DNA of 64,000 nt from Bosea sp. Tri-49. Its GTDB lineage: Bacteria; Pseudomonadota; Alphaproteobacteria; Rhizobiales; Beijerinckiaceae. The position numbers were made by a program, and so were the translations under genes. The DNA lies in NCBI RefSeq assembly GCF_003952665.1, contig NZ_CP017946.1, positions 1,860,001 through 1,924,000 on the forward strand, written 5' to 3'. This document shows positions 26,386 through 34,769 of this stretch, piece by piece (position 1 is the stretch's first letter; each line of letters starts with the position of its first letter). The notes beneath the pieces were generated by a model, which was not told the DNA's origin, ran no database searches, and saw only the letters and a list, made by a program, of their open reading frames with translations.

Positions 26386-27450
26386 TTAAGGCACATCGAC
26401 ACGCCAGCCGTAAGGATCGCGGCCGGCCTGGGTATGGAGCATGGTGATCTCCCGGTAGAGCTTGGCGGTGACCGGCCCGGTCTTGCCATCGGCGACTTTG
26501 ACCGTCTTGCCACGGTAGGTCAGCGCCCCGATCGGCGAGACGACGGCCGCCGTGCCGATCCCCCACATCTCCGAGACGGAGCCGTCCTCGATGCCGGCGA
26601 TGAGGTCATCGATCGCGATGTCGCACTCGCTCACCCGCTCGCCCCAGTGGCGCAGCAGGTCGAGCGCCGTGTAGCGGGTGACGCCGGGCAGGATCGAGTC
26701 GCTCAATGGCGGCGTGACGATCTCGCCCCCGATCCTCATCATGACGTTCATGGTGCCGACTTCCTCGATGAAGCGGCGATGCGTCGAATCGAGCCACAGC
26801 ACCTGGGTGTGGCCCTGCGCCTTCGCCTCCTCCGAGGCCAGCAGGCTGGCGCCGTAATTGGCGGCCGCCTTGGCCGCCCCGATGCCACCGCGCGCCGCCC
26901 GCACATAGGTGTCGGAGACCAGGATCTTCACCGGATCGGCGCCTTCCGCATAGTAGGCGCCAACCGGCGAGAGGAAAATCATGAAGGTGTATTGCTTGGC
27001 CGGACGAACGGCCATGAAACCTTCCGTTCCGATCATGGTTTCGCGGATGTAGAGCGCCTGGCCGGGCCGTTGCGGAACCCAGTCGCGGTCGAGCCCGACG
27101 AGCGCGACCATCGCATCGAGCACGTCCTGCGGATCGACGGCGGGCATGCACAGGCGGGCCGTCGACTTGTTGATGCGCTCGATATGCGCATGCGGCCGGA
27201 ACAGGCGGACGACGCCGTCCTCGCAGCGATAGGCCTTGTGGCCGTCGAAGATCGACTGGCCGTACTGGATTGCCGAGCAGCAGGGATGGATCGGGATCGG
27301 GCCGAAGGGCACGATGCGCCGATCGTGCCACCCCCTCGCCTCATTAAAATCCATGAGGAACATATGGTCGGTGAAGTAGGTGCCGAACGTGCCGGCGACA
27401 TCCTCGGGGATGGGCTTGGGCGCGGTCGTCCTGGTGATCGCAAGCGTCAT
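26386..27450 (-). CDS. ilvE: Branched-chain amino acid aminotransferase
   Basis: 354-aa fold-type IV PLP enzyme of the larger (about 350-aa) BCAT group. The Schiff-base lysine is Lys194 in GGIGAAKAAANYG, preceded by YIRETMIGTEGF and followed by QVLWLDSTHRRFIEEVGTMN and GVTRYTALDLLRHWGE. It transfers amino groups between 2-oxoglutarate/glutamate and Val, Leu or Ile, in synthesis or breakdown. It lies between an MFS gene and an SDR on the same strand, which suggests but does not prove a catabolic role. Confidence 0.92.
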   Translation of the reverse strand: MTLAITRTTAPKPIPEDVAGTFGTYFTDHMFLMDFNEARGWHDRRIVPFGPIPIHPCCSAIQYGQSIFDGHKAYRCEDGVVRLFRPHAHIERINKSTARLCMPAVDPQDVLDAMVALVGLDRDWVPQRPGQALYIRETMIGTEGFMAVRPAKQYTFMIFLSPVGAYYAEGADPVKILVSDTYVRAARGGIGAAKAAANYGASLLASEEAKAQGHTQVLWLDSTHRRFIEEVGTMNVMMRIGGEIVTPPLSDSILPGVTRYTALDLLRHWGERVSECDIAIDDLIAGIEDGSVSEMWGIGTAAVVSPIGALTYRGKTVKVADGKTGPVTAKLYREITMLHTQAGRDPYGWRVDVP

Positions 27451-27493
27451 GATCGTCTGTCCGTGTGCTGCGGAAGGCGGTTCGGAAGCGGGC

Positions 27494-28789
27494 TCAAGCC
27501 CGCGCTGGGGCCGCGTCCGCCGTCGCCGGCGTCGTTCGCAACAAGGTGAGGGCTGCGATGCTGATCACGGTCGCGATCATCACGTAGATCGCCGGGGCGA
27601 GCTTCGAGCCGGTCGAGGCGATCAGCCAGGTCGAGATGAACGGGGCGAAGCCGCCGAAGATCGTGACCGCGAAGTTGTAGGCGATCGAGAAGCCGGAGGA
27701 GCGGACCTCGACCGGGAACATCTCGCCCATGAGAGAAGGCGCCGGCCCGGTATAGATCCCGACCAGCGCGCCCATGACGAGCTGGACGAGGATGAGGCGC
27801 TCCAGCGAAGGCGCAGCCGTCAGATAGGCGAAGGCGAAATAGGCGGAGGCCGCGATGGCGGCAGCCGCCAGGATCATCGGCGGGCGACGGCCAACCTTGT
27901 CGGAGAGCGTACCGGACAGATAGGCGAAGACACAGACGGCGACGAGGCCGAGCGCATTGGCGAGCAGCGACTGCGCCGGCAGCAGTCCGAGCTCGCGCAT
28001 CGAGAAGGTCGGCATATAGATCAGCAGGCAGTAGGTGCAGACCGTCCAGGCGATGGTCACACCGAAGCCGGCGGCGATCTTGCCGCCATGCAGCGAGACC
28101 ACATCCCTGATCGGCTGCTGCGACGGGTTTTCGCGCTTGGCGAAGGTCTCGCCTTCCTTGACGTTGGCGCGCAGATACAGGCCAATCGGGACGATCAGCA
28201 AGCCGATCAGGAACGGGATGCGCCAGCCCCAGGCGATCATCTGCTCCTGGGTCAGCATCGCGGCGAAGGCGGCGCTGACGAGCGAGCCGAGCAGCAGCGA
28301 GCCGGCCTGGCTAACCTGCTGCAGGCTGCCAATGCGGCCGCGCTGGCTCTCGCCGGCATGTTCGAGCAGGAAGGCGGTCGCGCTGCCGAGCTCGCCGCCG
28401 CCGGAGAAGCCCTGCAGCAGCCGGCCGACGACGATCAGGAGCGGCGCAGCGACACCGATCGTCTCATAGGAAGGTGCCAGCGCGATGATGCCGGTGCCGA
28501 GCGCCATCAGGCTGATCGTCAGTGTCAGCCCGGCCTTGCGGCCGGCCCGGTCGGCATAGCCACCGAGCACGATCGCACCGACCGGACGCATGAAGAAGCC
28601 GACGCCGAAGGTCGCGACCGTGAGCAGGAGCGAGGTCAACGCATCGCCAGTCGGGAAGAAGACCTTGGCGATGTAGATCGCGAGGAAGCCATAGACGGCA
28701 AAATCGTAATACTCGAAAACCGTTCCGGCGACGGCAGCGCCGATGGCCGCTCCCTTGCTCTGCTTGCTCTGCCCCGATCCGTTCGACAT
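27494..28789 (-). CDS. MFS transporter, metabolite:H+ symporter (MHS) type
   Basis: 431-aa permease with 12 predicted membrane helices. Signatures of the MHS group include the N-terminal GTVFEYYDFAVYGFLA, the loop 2-3 motif GGYADRAGRKAGL and the repeat motif GTLSDKVGRRPPM, plus RLLQGFSGGGELGSAT. MHS proteins import small organic acids and zwitterions such as proline, betaine, citrate or ketoglutarate. The neighbouring deacylase, BCAT and SDR suggest an amino-acid derivative as substrate, by inference. Confidence 0.9.
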   Translation of the reverse strand: MSNGSGQSKQSKGAAIGAAVAGTVFEYYDFAVYGFLAIYIAKVFFPTGDALTSLLLTVATFGVGFFMRPVGAIVLGGYADRAGRKAGLTLTISLMALGTGIIALAPSYETIGVAAPLLIVVGRLLQGFSGGGELGSATAFLLEHAGESQRGRIGSLQQVSQAGSLLLGSLVSAAFAAMLTQEQMIAWGWRIPFLIGLLIVPIGLYLRANVKEGETFAKRENPSQQPIRDVVSLHGGKIAAGFGVTIAWTVCTYCLLIYMPTFSMRELGLLPAQSLLANALGLVAVCVFAYLSGTLSDKVGRRPPMILAAAAIAASAYFAFAYLTAAPSLERLILVQLVMGALVGIYTGPAPSLMGEMFPVEVRSSGFSIAYNFAVTIFGGFAPFISTWLIASTGSKLAPAIYVMIATVISIAALTLLRTTPATADAAPARA

Positions 28790-28836
28790 GCCGCTACCCT
28801 CTTGTCGGTTCTTGGAATTGTTGGATTGGTCGCCGG

Positions 28837-29856
28837 TCAGGGCGTGACGTCGCGCCCGAGATGGCCGAGGCAGTCGCCCGGCTTCACCTTGGCGAAGGTG
28901 CGGATGCAGAGCGCCAGGCCGCCTTCCTTGAAATGCACCTTCAGCGGATCATTCCACGGCGTCGACGGATCATGGATCAGGCCGGCGAGACCGCCAGCAG
29001 GTACTTCGTCGCCGAGCCGGAAGGCCGGCTCGAAGATCCCGGCCACCGGCGAGAAGGCGAAGAGACCGGGCGAAGCAATGTCGAGCTGGCGGATTTTCGC
29101 CGGCGGCGTCGCCACGGTCTGACGCGGCAAGACACCGATATGACGGAGGACGCCGAGAACGCCGTGCTCGGCGACCAACTTGCCATCGAGATTGACGGTG
29201 GAGCCGCCGCCGAACTCGCCAGTGAGGAAATGGCAGCCATTCCGGTCGGCGACGTTGCCGAAGACACGGTCCTCGCCGTCGAGTGCCGTCAGGCTGTCGA
29301 AATAGGCGACGCGCGGCGGCGCGAAGGCCTCGACCAGGCTGGCAATCGCAGCCTTCTTCTGCGGATCCTCCCAGCTCGGCGCGAACAGGGTCGACAGGTA
29401 TTGCAGCGAGGAGCCGCCGGCATGCATGTCGATGGCGTAATCGGTCATCGGCAACAGCACGGTCGAGACGTAGTGGGCGATGACCTGCGTCGGCGAGCCG
29501 TCGCGGCTGCCGGGGAAGGACCGGTTCAGGTTGATCTGGTCGAGCGGCGAGACGCGCGTGGCCGCCAGATAGGCCGGATGGTTGACCGACGGGACGATGA
29601 TGATCCGGCCGGAGAGATCGAGCTCTTCGAGACGTCGCATCAGGTCATAGAGGAAGAGCGGGCCCTCATACTCGTCGCCATGGACGCCGCCGGTGAGCAG
29701 CACGGTCGGTCCAGTGCCGCGCTTGGCGACCGCCACCGGGATCGGGATATGGCCATAGGCGGAATCATGGACTGAGTGCGGCATCCGCAGATAGCCGCGA
29801 TGGACGCCCTCCTCGTCGAACGGGATCGACGAGGAAATCAACGACTTCCGGCTCAT
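28837..29856 (-). CDS. Succinylglutamate desuccinylase/aspartoacylase family deacylase
   Basis: 339-aa protein of the M14-like zinc carboxypeptidase fold. Zinc ligands His59 and Glu62 in GGVHGDEYEG and His145 in AIDMHAGG are visible, with the NLNRSFPG substrate motif. Such enzymes remove acyl groups from N-acyl amino acids; the relatives include the N-acetyldiaminobutyrate deacetylase of ectoine breakdown (DoeB) and AstE. GGGGGAA precedes the ATG. It is first in a leftward group with MFS, BCAT and SDR genes and is divergent from a Lrp-type regulator. Confidence 0.87.
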   Translation of the reverse strand: MSRKSLISSSIPFDEEGVHRGYLRMPHSVHDSAYGHIPIPVAVAKRGTGPTVLLTGGVHGDEYEGPLFLYDLMRRLEELDLSGRIIIVPSVNHPAYLAATRVSPLDQINLNRSFPGSRDGSPTQVIAHYVSTVLLPMTDYAIDMHAGGSSLQYLSTLFAPSWEDPQKKAAIASLVEAFAPPRVAYFDSLTALDGEDRVFGNVADRNGCHFLTGEFGGGSTVNLDGKLVAEHGVLGVLRHIGVLPRQTVATPPAKIRQLDIASPGLFAFSPVAGIFEPAFRLGDEVPAGGLAGLIHDPSTPWNDPLKVHFKEGGLALCIRTFAKVKPGDCLGHLGRDVTP

Positions 29857-29970
29857 TGCATTCCCCCGATTGATTATCCTTGCCGCACGCGCTGAACGCG
29901 GCGTCGTTGCGGAAAAGCCTCGGCCTTTCGGCGCGCAACAACAACGGCCATGAACGAGATTGACTTCACG

Positions 29971-30002
29971 ATTGAGCAATATTCTTTTTGATATTGATCG
30001 AT
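29971..30002. promoter_or_regulatory. Candidate Lrp/AsnC operator in divergent promoter
   Basis: ATTGAGCAATAT, an 8-nt T-rich spacer, then ATATTGATCGAT form inverted 12-bp arms with 10 of 12 matches and a perfect CAATAT/ATATTG core. It sits about 115 bp upstream of the deacylase and 70 bp upstream of the regulator, as expected for a Lrp/AsnC site controlling both. Confidence 0.5.
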
Positions 30003-30071
30003 CTCGGAAGAAAAATTGCCGAACCCGGCAACTTCGGATTCGGCAGACGCCTTGCTGAAAGACTCGGTCAC

Positions 30072-30539
30072 ATGTCCCGCTTCAGACAGCCCGTCACGCT
30101 CGATGCGCTCGACCTGAAAATCGTCGAGGCGCTGAAGCGCGATGCGCGCATTTCGAACATCCGGCTGGCGGAACAGATCGGCCTATCGCCGGCGCCTTGC
30201 CTGCGCCGCGTCAAAGAGCTGGAGCGAACCGGGGTGATCGTCGGCTATGAGGCGCGCCTCGATCGGACGCTGCTCGGCCTGAGCGTCATGGCGTTCTCGG
30301 AGATCCAGCTGAAATCGACCGCCGCGCAGGCGATGGACGATTTCGAGAAGGCGGCCGCGACCATTCCGGAGGTCGCCCGCTGCTACATCACCTCGGGCGG
30401 CTGGGATTACATGCTGGAAATCTACACCGAAAGCCTCGCCGCCTTCGAGCAGCTCAGCAACCGCCACCTCACCCAGCTGCCGGGCGTCAAGCGCGTCAGG
30501 TCACGCTTCGCCTTGAGGGAATTGGCCCAGGGCAGGTAA
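30072..30539 (+). CDS. Lrp/AsnC family transcriptional regulator
   Basis: 155-aa protein with an N-terminal helix-turn-helix (LDALDLKIVEALKRDARISN, then LAEQIGLSPAPCLRRVKELE) and a C-terminal RAM ligand domain (ITSGGWDYMLEIYTESLAAFEQL). Family members bind amino acids and often regulate a divergent gene. The ATG at 30072 is preferred because the family consensus begins there; the frame is open from 29988. Likely targets are the deacylase, MFS, BCAT and SDR group. Confidence 0.9.
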   Translation: MSRFRQPVTLDALDLKIVEALKRDARISNIRLAEQIGLSPAPCLRRVKELERTGVIVGYEARLDRTLLGLSVMAFSEIQLKSTAAQAMDDFEKAAATIPEVARCYITSGGWDYMLEIYTESLAAFEQLSNRHLTQLPGVKRVRSRFALRELAQGR

Positions 30540-30596
30540 TTCCGCCCTGCCCCGAGAGTCCATCGCGGCGCGCGGCCAGGCTGACGCCGGCAGACA

Positions 30597-30908
30597 TCAT
30601 CGCGGGCTGAACGCGGCGTAGCGCATGATTTTGACGTCCTGCTGGACGAAGGTGCCGCGGTTGCCGCGCCGGAACTCGTGCCACGCGGGATCGGCGTCGA
30701 GCTTCGCCCGGCGCTCCTCGCGATCGGCGAGGCTGTCATAGACCCAGATATAGAGGACCTCGTTGAGCCGCCCGATCTCGCTGACAAAGATTCCGAGCAA
30801 ACGCCCGAGATATTTCTGCTGGAGCGGCAACCCCTGCTGCCGATAGCGCTCGAGATACTCGTCGGTCCGTCCGTGTTCGACGACATACGTCCGGTGCTCG
30901 ATGATCAT
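30597..30908 (-). CDS. NIPSNAP family protein
   Basis: 103-aa protein with the pattern EHRTYVVEHGRTDEYLERY, YIWVYDSLADREERRAKLDADPAW and a C-terminal strand IMRYAAFSPR. It resembles the NIPSNAP protein of the TRAP operon at 21259-21573 in length and layout. It follows a hydroxyacid dehydrogenase gene by 17 bp and is the last gene of the IclR-dehydrogenase group. Function unknown; the dimeric alpha-beta fold could bind a small carboxylate. Confidence 0.85.
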   Translation of the reverse strand: MIIEHRTYVVEHGRTDEYLERYRQQGLPLQQKYLGRLLGIFVSEIGRLNEVLYIWVYDSLADREERRAKLDADPAWHEFRRGNRGTFVQQDVKIMRYAAFSPR

Positions 30909-30925
30909 GACGGCGGTAACCCTGC

Positions 30926-31879
30926 TCAGGCGGATGGATCGGGGGGTGTCAGGACGGCGCCGGTCGCGAAGAAGGCGTCGAGATTGGCGATGACCAGCTC
31001 TTCCATGGCGCGCCGTGTCTCATGCGTGCTCGCGGCGATGTGCGGCAGCAGGACCACCCTGTCGCTGGCGAGGAGCTCTGCCGGCACATTCGGCTCGTCG
31101 GCATAGACATCGAGGCCCGCACCGGCGATGCGGCCCGCCGCCAAGGCGTCGGTCAGAGCCACTTCGTCGACGACGCTGCCGCGGGCGACATTGATCAGGA
31201 AACCGCCCGGCCCGAGCGCCTCCAAGACAGGGGTCGAGACGAGATGCCGCGTCGCCGGGCCGCCGCTGCAGGACAGAACGAGGATATCGGCCCAGCGCGC
31301 CAGCTCGACGAGGTCGGGGGCGAAGCCATAAGGCACATCGGCCTGCCGGCGCCGACCGAAATAGCGGATGTCCATGCGAAATCCTGCGGCGCGGCGCGCG
31401 ATCTCGCGACCGATCTTGCCGAGCCCGACGATGCCGAGGCGCTTGCCCGTGGCCTGTGTCGCCAGCGGAAAGGCACCTGCCTTCCACCGCCCTTCGCGCA
31501 CGAACCGGTCGGCGTTCACAAGTTGCCGCGTGGTTGCCAGGATCAATCCGAGCGCCGCATCGGCAACGCAATCATTGAGGACATCCGGCGTAATCGCGAC
31601 CTGAACGCCGAACCGGGCGGCCGCCTCCAGATCGAGTTTTTCGGTGCCGACGCCGAACGACGCGACCACTCCGCCGGGAATCGCCGCAAACAGCTCGGCG
31701 GTGCAGGCATGACGCGCCATGGTCACCGCCCCCGCGAAAGCCCCATGATGGCTGGCGATAAAGCCGGGCGGATCGGCCTCCTGCCAGAGTGGGTGCACGG
31801 CGAAGCGCTCGCGCGCCGCTTTGGTCAGCCCCGGCGGCAGCGGGCCGATTTCGAGAAGGCGGGGTGTTGGACTGGGCAT
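30926..31879 (-). CDS. 2-hydroxyacid dehydrogenase, D-isomer specific
   Basis: 317-aa protein with the D-2-hydroxyacid dehydrogenase layout: N-terminal substrate domain, NAD domain with GIVGLGKIGREIARR, and catalytic Arg (NVARGSVVDEVAL), Glu (DVYADEPNVP) and His (LLPHIAASTHETR). It reduces glyoxylate, hydroxypyruvate or similar 2-oxo acids. The start at 31879 is chosen over 31927 for fit to family length. It lies downstream of iclR and upstream of the NIPSNAP gene. Confidence 0.9.
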   Translation of the reverse strand: MPSPTPRLLEIGPLPPGLTKAARERFAVHPLWQEADPPGFIASHHGAFAGAVTMARHACTAELFAAIPGGVVASFGVGTEKLDLEAAARFGVQVAITPDVLNDCVADAALGLILATTRQLVNADRFVREGRWKAGAFPLATQATGKRLGIVGLGKIGREIARRAAGFRMDIRYFGRRRQADVPYGFAPDLVELARWADILVLSCSGGPATRHLVSTPVLEALGPGGFLINVARGSVVDEVALTDALAAGRIAGAGLDVYADEPNVPAELLASDRVVLLPHIAASTHETRRAMEELVIANLDAFFATGAVLTPPDPSA

Positions 31880-31972
31880 GGTGTGTCGCGCCTCGACATC
31901 GGAAAAGCGTCCGCTGCGCACCGGCACGGGCAGTCAGTGCCCTGCCCTCGGCGTGCCGCGGCGAAAGCGGCC

Positions 31973-32854
31973 TCAGGCGCGCAGCAGAGCGAGATACCGC
32001 TCTGCGATTCGCTGCCCGAGTTCGGTCAACTCGGCGGCCGCGCGTGCCTCGGTTTCGGCAGAGAGCGCCGCGGTCGGTATCGTGCGGGCGAGACTGCCGA
32101 CGACGCGCGAGCCGTCGGGCGGCAGGATCGGCACCGCGACGCCACTGAGATAGGGCGTGATGCGGCCATGGCTGGTGGCGTAGCCGGCGCGCCGGATCGT
32201 CGCCATGGCGCGGCGGAACTGGTCCCAGCTATCGCCAAGCCCGGCCGAAGCGATCTCGGCGGGGCTGCGCAAATAGATCTCACGGATGCGATGAGCCGAG
32301 AGATAGGGCAGCAAGGCCAGCGAGGCAGCGCCCTGAAACAGCGGGAAAGGCAGCCCGCGAGCCCGGCGGATGATGACGCGCTTGCCGTCATGCTCCAGCG
32401 CGTCCGGCCCTTCCTTGAAGATGCAGAGCACCTTGTCGCCATAGAGGCTGTGCAGCAGCAGCGCGCTGTTGTCGCAAGGCTGCCCGTGCAGCACCTCCTG
32501 CCCCGCCCGGTAGAGCGGATCGGTGAGCGCGACCAGCCGCTCCAGCTCGATGATGCGCGCGCCCAGGCCATAGCTGCCGTTCGAGGCCGGGCTGAGCAGG
32601 CCGACATCGCTGAGCTCCTTCAGGTAGCGATAGGCGGTCGAGCGGCTGCAGCCGAGCTGGGCGATGATCTCCTCGACCGCCACCAGCGGTGTCGACAACG
32701 AGAACATGTCGAGCACGCTCAAGGCCCGGCCGAGGCTGCTCAGCAGCGACTCGCCCTCCTTCGCGGCGCCATCGCCAGGTTCGGCGACATCCTCGATCGT
32801 CTCGACCAGGAAGGCCTCGTTCGACACATCCCGCCTCTTCACTTCAAATCCCAT
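31973..32854 (-). CDS. IclR family transcriptional regulator
   Basis: 293-aa protein with an N-terminal winged helix (LLSSLGRALSVLDMFSLST and CSRSTAYRYLKELSDVGLL, about residues 36-90) and a C-terminal effector domain (from about 110), ending with TELGQRIAERYLALL. IclR proteins bind palindromes as dimers or tetramers and respond to small acids. A 17-bp palindrome overlaps its own start codon, so it probably represses itself. It divides the leftward dehydrogenase-NIPSNAP genes from the rightward lactone/acid operon and likely controls both. Confidence 0.92.
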   Translation of the reverse strand: MGFEVKRRDVSNEAFLVETIEDVAEPGDGAAKEGESLLSSLGRALSVLDMFSLSTPLVAVEEIIAQLGCSRSTAYRYLKELSDVGLLSPASNGSYGLGARIIELERLVALTDPLYRAGQEVLHGQPCDNSALLLHSLYGDKVLCIFKEGPDALEHDGKRVIIRRARGLPFPLFQGAASLALLPYLSAHRIREIYLRSPAEIASAGLGDSWDQFRRAMATIRRAGYATSHGRITPYLSGVAVPILPPDGSRVVGSLARTIPTAALSAETEARAAAELTELGQRIAERYLALLRA

Positions 32855-32864
32855 AATACGAGAT
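32848..32864. promoter_or_regulatory. Predicted IclR operator 1
   Basis: ATCCCATAATACGAGAT is a near-palindrome (half-sites ATCCCATA and ATCTCGTA) overlapping the iclR start codon. The same 17-bp consensus ATCYCRTAATACGRGAT occurs once more in the gap at 32971. Confidence 0.65.
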
Positions 32865-32869
32865 CAATT

Positions 32870-32883
32870 CTCTCATTTGAGAG
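32870..32883. promoter_or_regulatory. Additional palindrome in the iclR divergent promoter
   Basis: CTCTCATTTGAGAG: two perfect 6-bp arms around TT, 5 bp from operator 1. The TCTCA core resembles half of the 17-bp site, so it may be a weaker accessory site. Confidence 0.35.
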
Positions 32884-32970
32884 CTAGCAGAGCTCTTTCG
32901 CTTTGCCAAGCGAAACGAAACCCGCGCTTTTCCAAAGCGTTATGAGCGAAACTCACGTTTATCTTAAAAA

Positions 32971-32987
32971 ATCTCATAATACGGGAT
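32971..32987. promoter_or_regulatory. Predicted IclR operator 2
   Basis: ATCTCATAATACGGGAT, near-palindromic (half-sites ATCTCATA and ATCCCGTA), 50 bp before the first rightward gene and 123 bp centre to centre from operator 1. The shared central CATAATACG and swapped half-site bases make chance unlikely. Confidence 0.65.
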
Positions 32988-33036
32988 CATTGACGAAGCG
33001 CTTATTGTAGGACAGCATCCCGGCCAACCGAGAAGG

Positions 33037-34044
33037 ATGGACGGGGTGGAGATCGCCTTTCTGACGCCGGTGATGCCAGAGGTGCGCGCGGCGATCGCCG
33101 CCTGCGCCCATGCGGATCAGCATCTGCATTTCGCGGACAGCGAGGCGCGCCAGGAGCAGCTCGCATTAGTGCGGACTGCCGAGGCCATCGTCTCGGCCGG
33201 CTCGCCGGTCGACGCTGGCCTGATCGCCGGCAGCGAGAAGGTCCGGCTGATCCAGAAATGGGGCATCGGCGTCGACAAGATCGATCTCGACGCCGCACGA
33301 GCGCGCGGCATTCCGGTTGCGATCACCGCCGGCGCCAGCGCGGGCCCGGTAGCGGAGCATGCGCTCGCCCTGATGCTCGCGGTCTATCGCCGCCTGCCGC
33401 TTGCCGATCGCCAAATACGGGCCGGCATCTGGCAGCCGGGGCAATTGCGCGTCGTCTGCCGGCAGATTACCGGCAAGACGGTGGGGCTGCTCGGCTTCGG
33501 CAATATCGCGCGCCTGCTGGCGCACCGGCTGCGCGGCTTCGATGCCGAGATCCTCTATCATGACGTCCGGCGCGCCGACGCCGTGACCGAGCGCGGGTTC
33601 GGCGCCCGCTATGTGCCCTTCGACACGCTGCTCGAACAGAGCGACATCCTCAGCCTGCATCTGCCGCTGACCGAGCAGAGCCGCGGGATCATGAATGCGG
33701 CTGCGTTCGCGCGGATGCGCCAAGGTGCGGTGCTGATCAACACCGCCCGTGGCGGCCTGATCGACGAAGCCGCGCTCCACGAGGCGCTGCTGAGCGGGCG
33801 GCTCGCCGGCGCCGGGCTCGACACCTTCGCGACCGAACCGGTCGCGGCCGATCACCCGCTGCTCGCGCTCGACCAGGTGGTGGTGACGCCCCATTCGGCC
33901 GGCAGCGTCTTCGACAACATCCCCAATATCGCCGGGCATGTGCTCGACAACATCGCCCGCTTCGCGCGCGGCGAGCCGCTTTCGCCCGCCGACATCATCG
34001 TTCCGGCCGGGCTTCCTCCAGCTTCCGCAGGCGCCTTTCCATGA
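33037..34044 (+). CDS. D-2-hydroxyacid dehydrogenase (phosphoglycerate dehydrogenase-like)
   Basis: 335-aa NAD-dependent dehydrogenase: QKWGIGVDKIDLDAARARGI, Rossmann GLLGFGNIARLLAHR (GxGxxA variant), catalytic Arg in NTARGGLIDEAAL, Glu in DTFATEPV and His in VVTPHSAGSVFDN. It probably interconverts a 2-hydroxy and a 2-oxo acid. AGAAGG directly abuts the ATG, so a GTG at 33046 with 8-nt spacing may be the true start. First gene of the rightward operon; it overlaps the RraA gene by ATGA. Confidence 0.9.
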   Translation: MDGVEIAFLTPVMPEVRAAIAACAHADQHLHFADSEARQEQLALVRTAEAIVSAGSPVDAGLIAGSEKVRLIQKWGIGVDKIDLDAARARGIPVAITAGASAGPVAEHALALMLAVYRRLPLADRQIRAGIWQPGQLRVVCRQITGKTVGLLGFGNIARLLAHRLRGFDAEILYHDVRRADAVTERGFGARYVPFDTLLEQSDILSLHLPLTEQSRGIMNAAAFARMRQGAVLINTARGGLIDEAALHEALLSGRLAGAGLDTFATEPVAADHPLLALDQVVVTPHSAGSVFDNIPNIAGHVLDNIARFARGEPLSPADIIVPAGLPPASAGAFP

Positions 34045-34769
34045 CCAAGCCCTTGACTGGCCGCGTGCCGCCTGAAGCCATCCGGCGGACCGGATTGCCG
34101 CGCCTGTCGCCCGATCTGCTGCAGCGCTATGGCGCGCTCTCCGACCTGACCAGCGCGGTCTCCGATGCGATGGACAATCTCGGCTTGTTCGGCGCGATCC
34201 CGGCCTCGACGCTGGCGCCGACGCTGGCGAACGGCCGCGTCGTCGGCCAGGCCGTCACCGTGCGCAATGTCGAGCGGCCGCAGAGCGCGACCGCCGCCGC
34301 CGCGAGCCGGGTCGGCAAGATGGGCGAGCACGAGGCTTACAATCAGGCCGAGCCCGGCGACGTCGTGGTGATCGAGGGCCTGACCGGACTGTCGAACATG
34401 GGCGGCCAGTCGGCCGCCGTCGCCCATCGCGCCGGCTGTGTCGGCGCCGTCATCGACGGCTCGTTCCGCGATCCCGATTCGTCGCGCGAGCGCCATTTCC
34501 CGATCTGGTCGCGCGGCGTCACGCCGATCACCGGCAAATGGCGGCTGGAAACGGTCGAGATCAACGGCCGCGTCCGCATTGCCGGGGTCTCGGTCGACGC
34601 TGGTGACCTCGTGGCCGCGGACGAGGCCGGTATCGTCTTCGTGCCCTTTGCCGATGCGGAAGCCGTGCTGCGCGAGGCCGAGAAGATCGACGCCGGCGAC
34701 AACCGGCAGAAGAGCGACATCGCCGCCGGCATCGACCTGAAGACGCTCGCCGCGACCAAGTACAAATGA
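34041..34769 (+). CDS. RraA/HMG aldolase family protein
   Basis: 242-aa protein of the RraA-like superfamily: SDAMDNLGLFGAIPAS, NGRVVGQAVTVRNV, PGDVVVIEGL, GCVGAVIDGSFRD (the RDxxx metal/substrate motif) and AGVSVDAGDLVAADEAGIVFVP. Members include 4-hydroxy-4-methyl-2-oxoglutarate/4-carboxy-4-hydroxy-2-oxoadipate aldolases and oxaloacetate decarboxylases, releasing pyruvate with Mg2+. Its ATGA overlap with genes on both sides shows tight coupling. The substrate is inferred only to be a 4-hydroxy-2-oxo acid. Confidence 0.88.
   Translation: MTKPLTGRVPPEAIRRTGLPRLSPDLLQRYGALSDLTSAVSDAMDNLGLFGAIPASTLAPTLANGRVVGQAVTVRNVERPQSATAAAASRVGKMGEHEAYNQAEPGDVVVIEGLTGLSNMGGQSAAVAHRAGCVGAVIDGSFRDPDSSRERHFPIWSRGVTPITGKWRLETVEINGRVRIAGVSVDAGDLVAADEAGIVFVPFADAEAVLREAEKIDAGDNRQKSDIAAGIDLKTLAATKYK

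Noticed and set aside
28837-30539. Ectoine degradation cluster (DoeB-DoeX)
   Set aside because: Only a DoeB-like deacylase family member and a Lrp regulator are present; ectoine hydrolase, the diaminobutyrate transaminase and the semialdehyde dehydrogenase are missing, so the named pathway is not supported.
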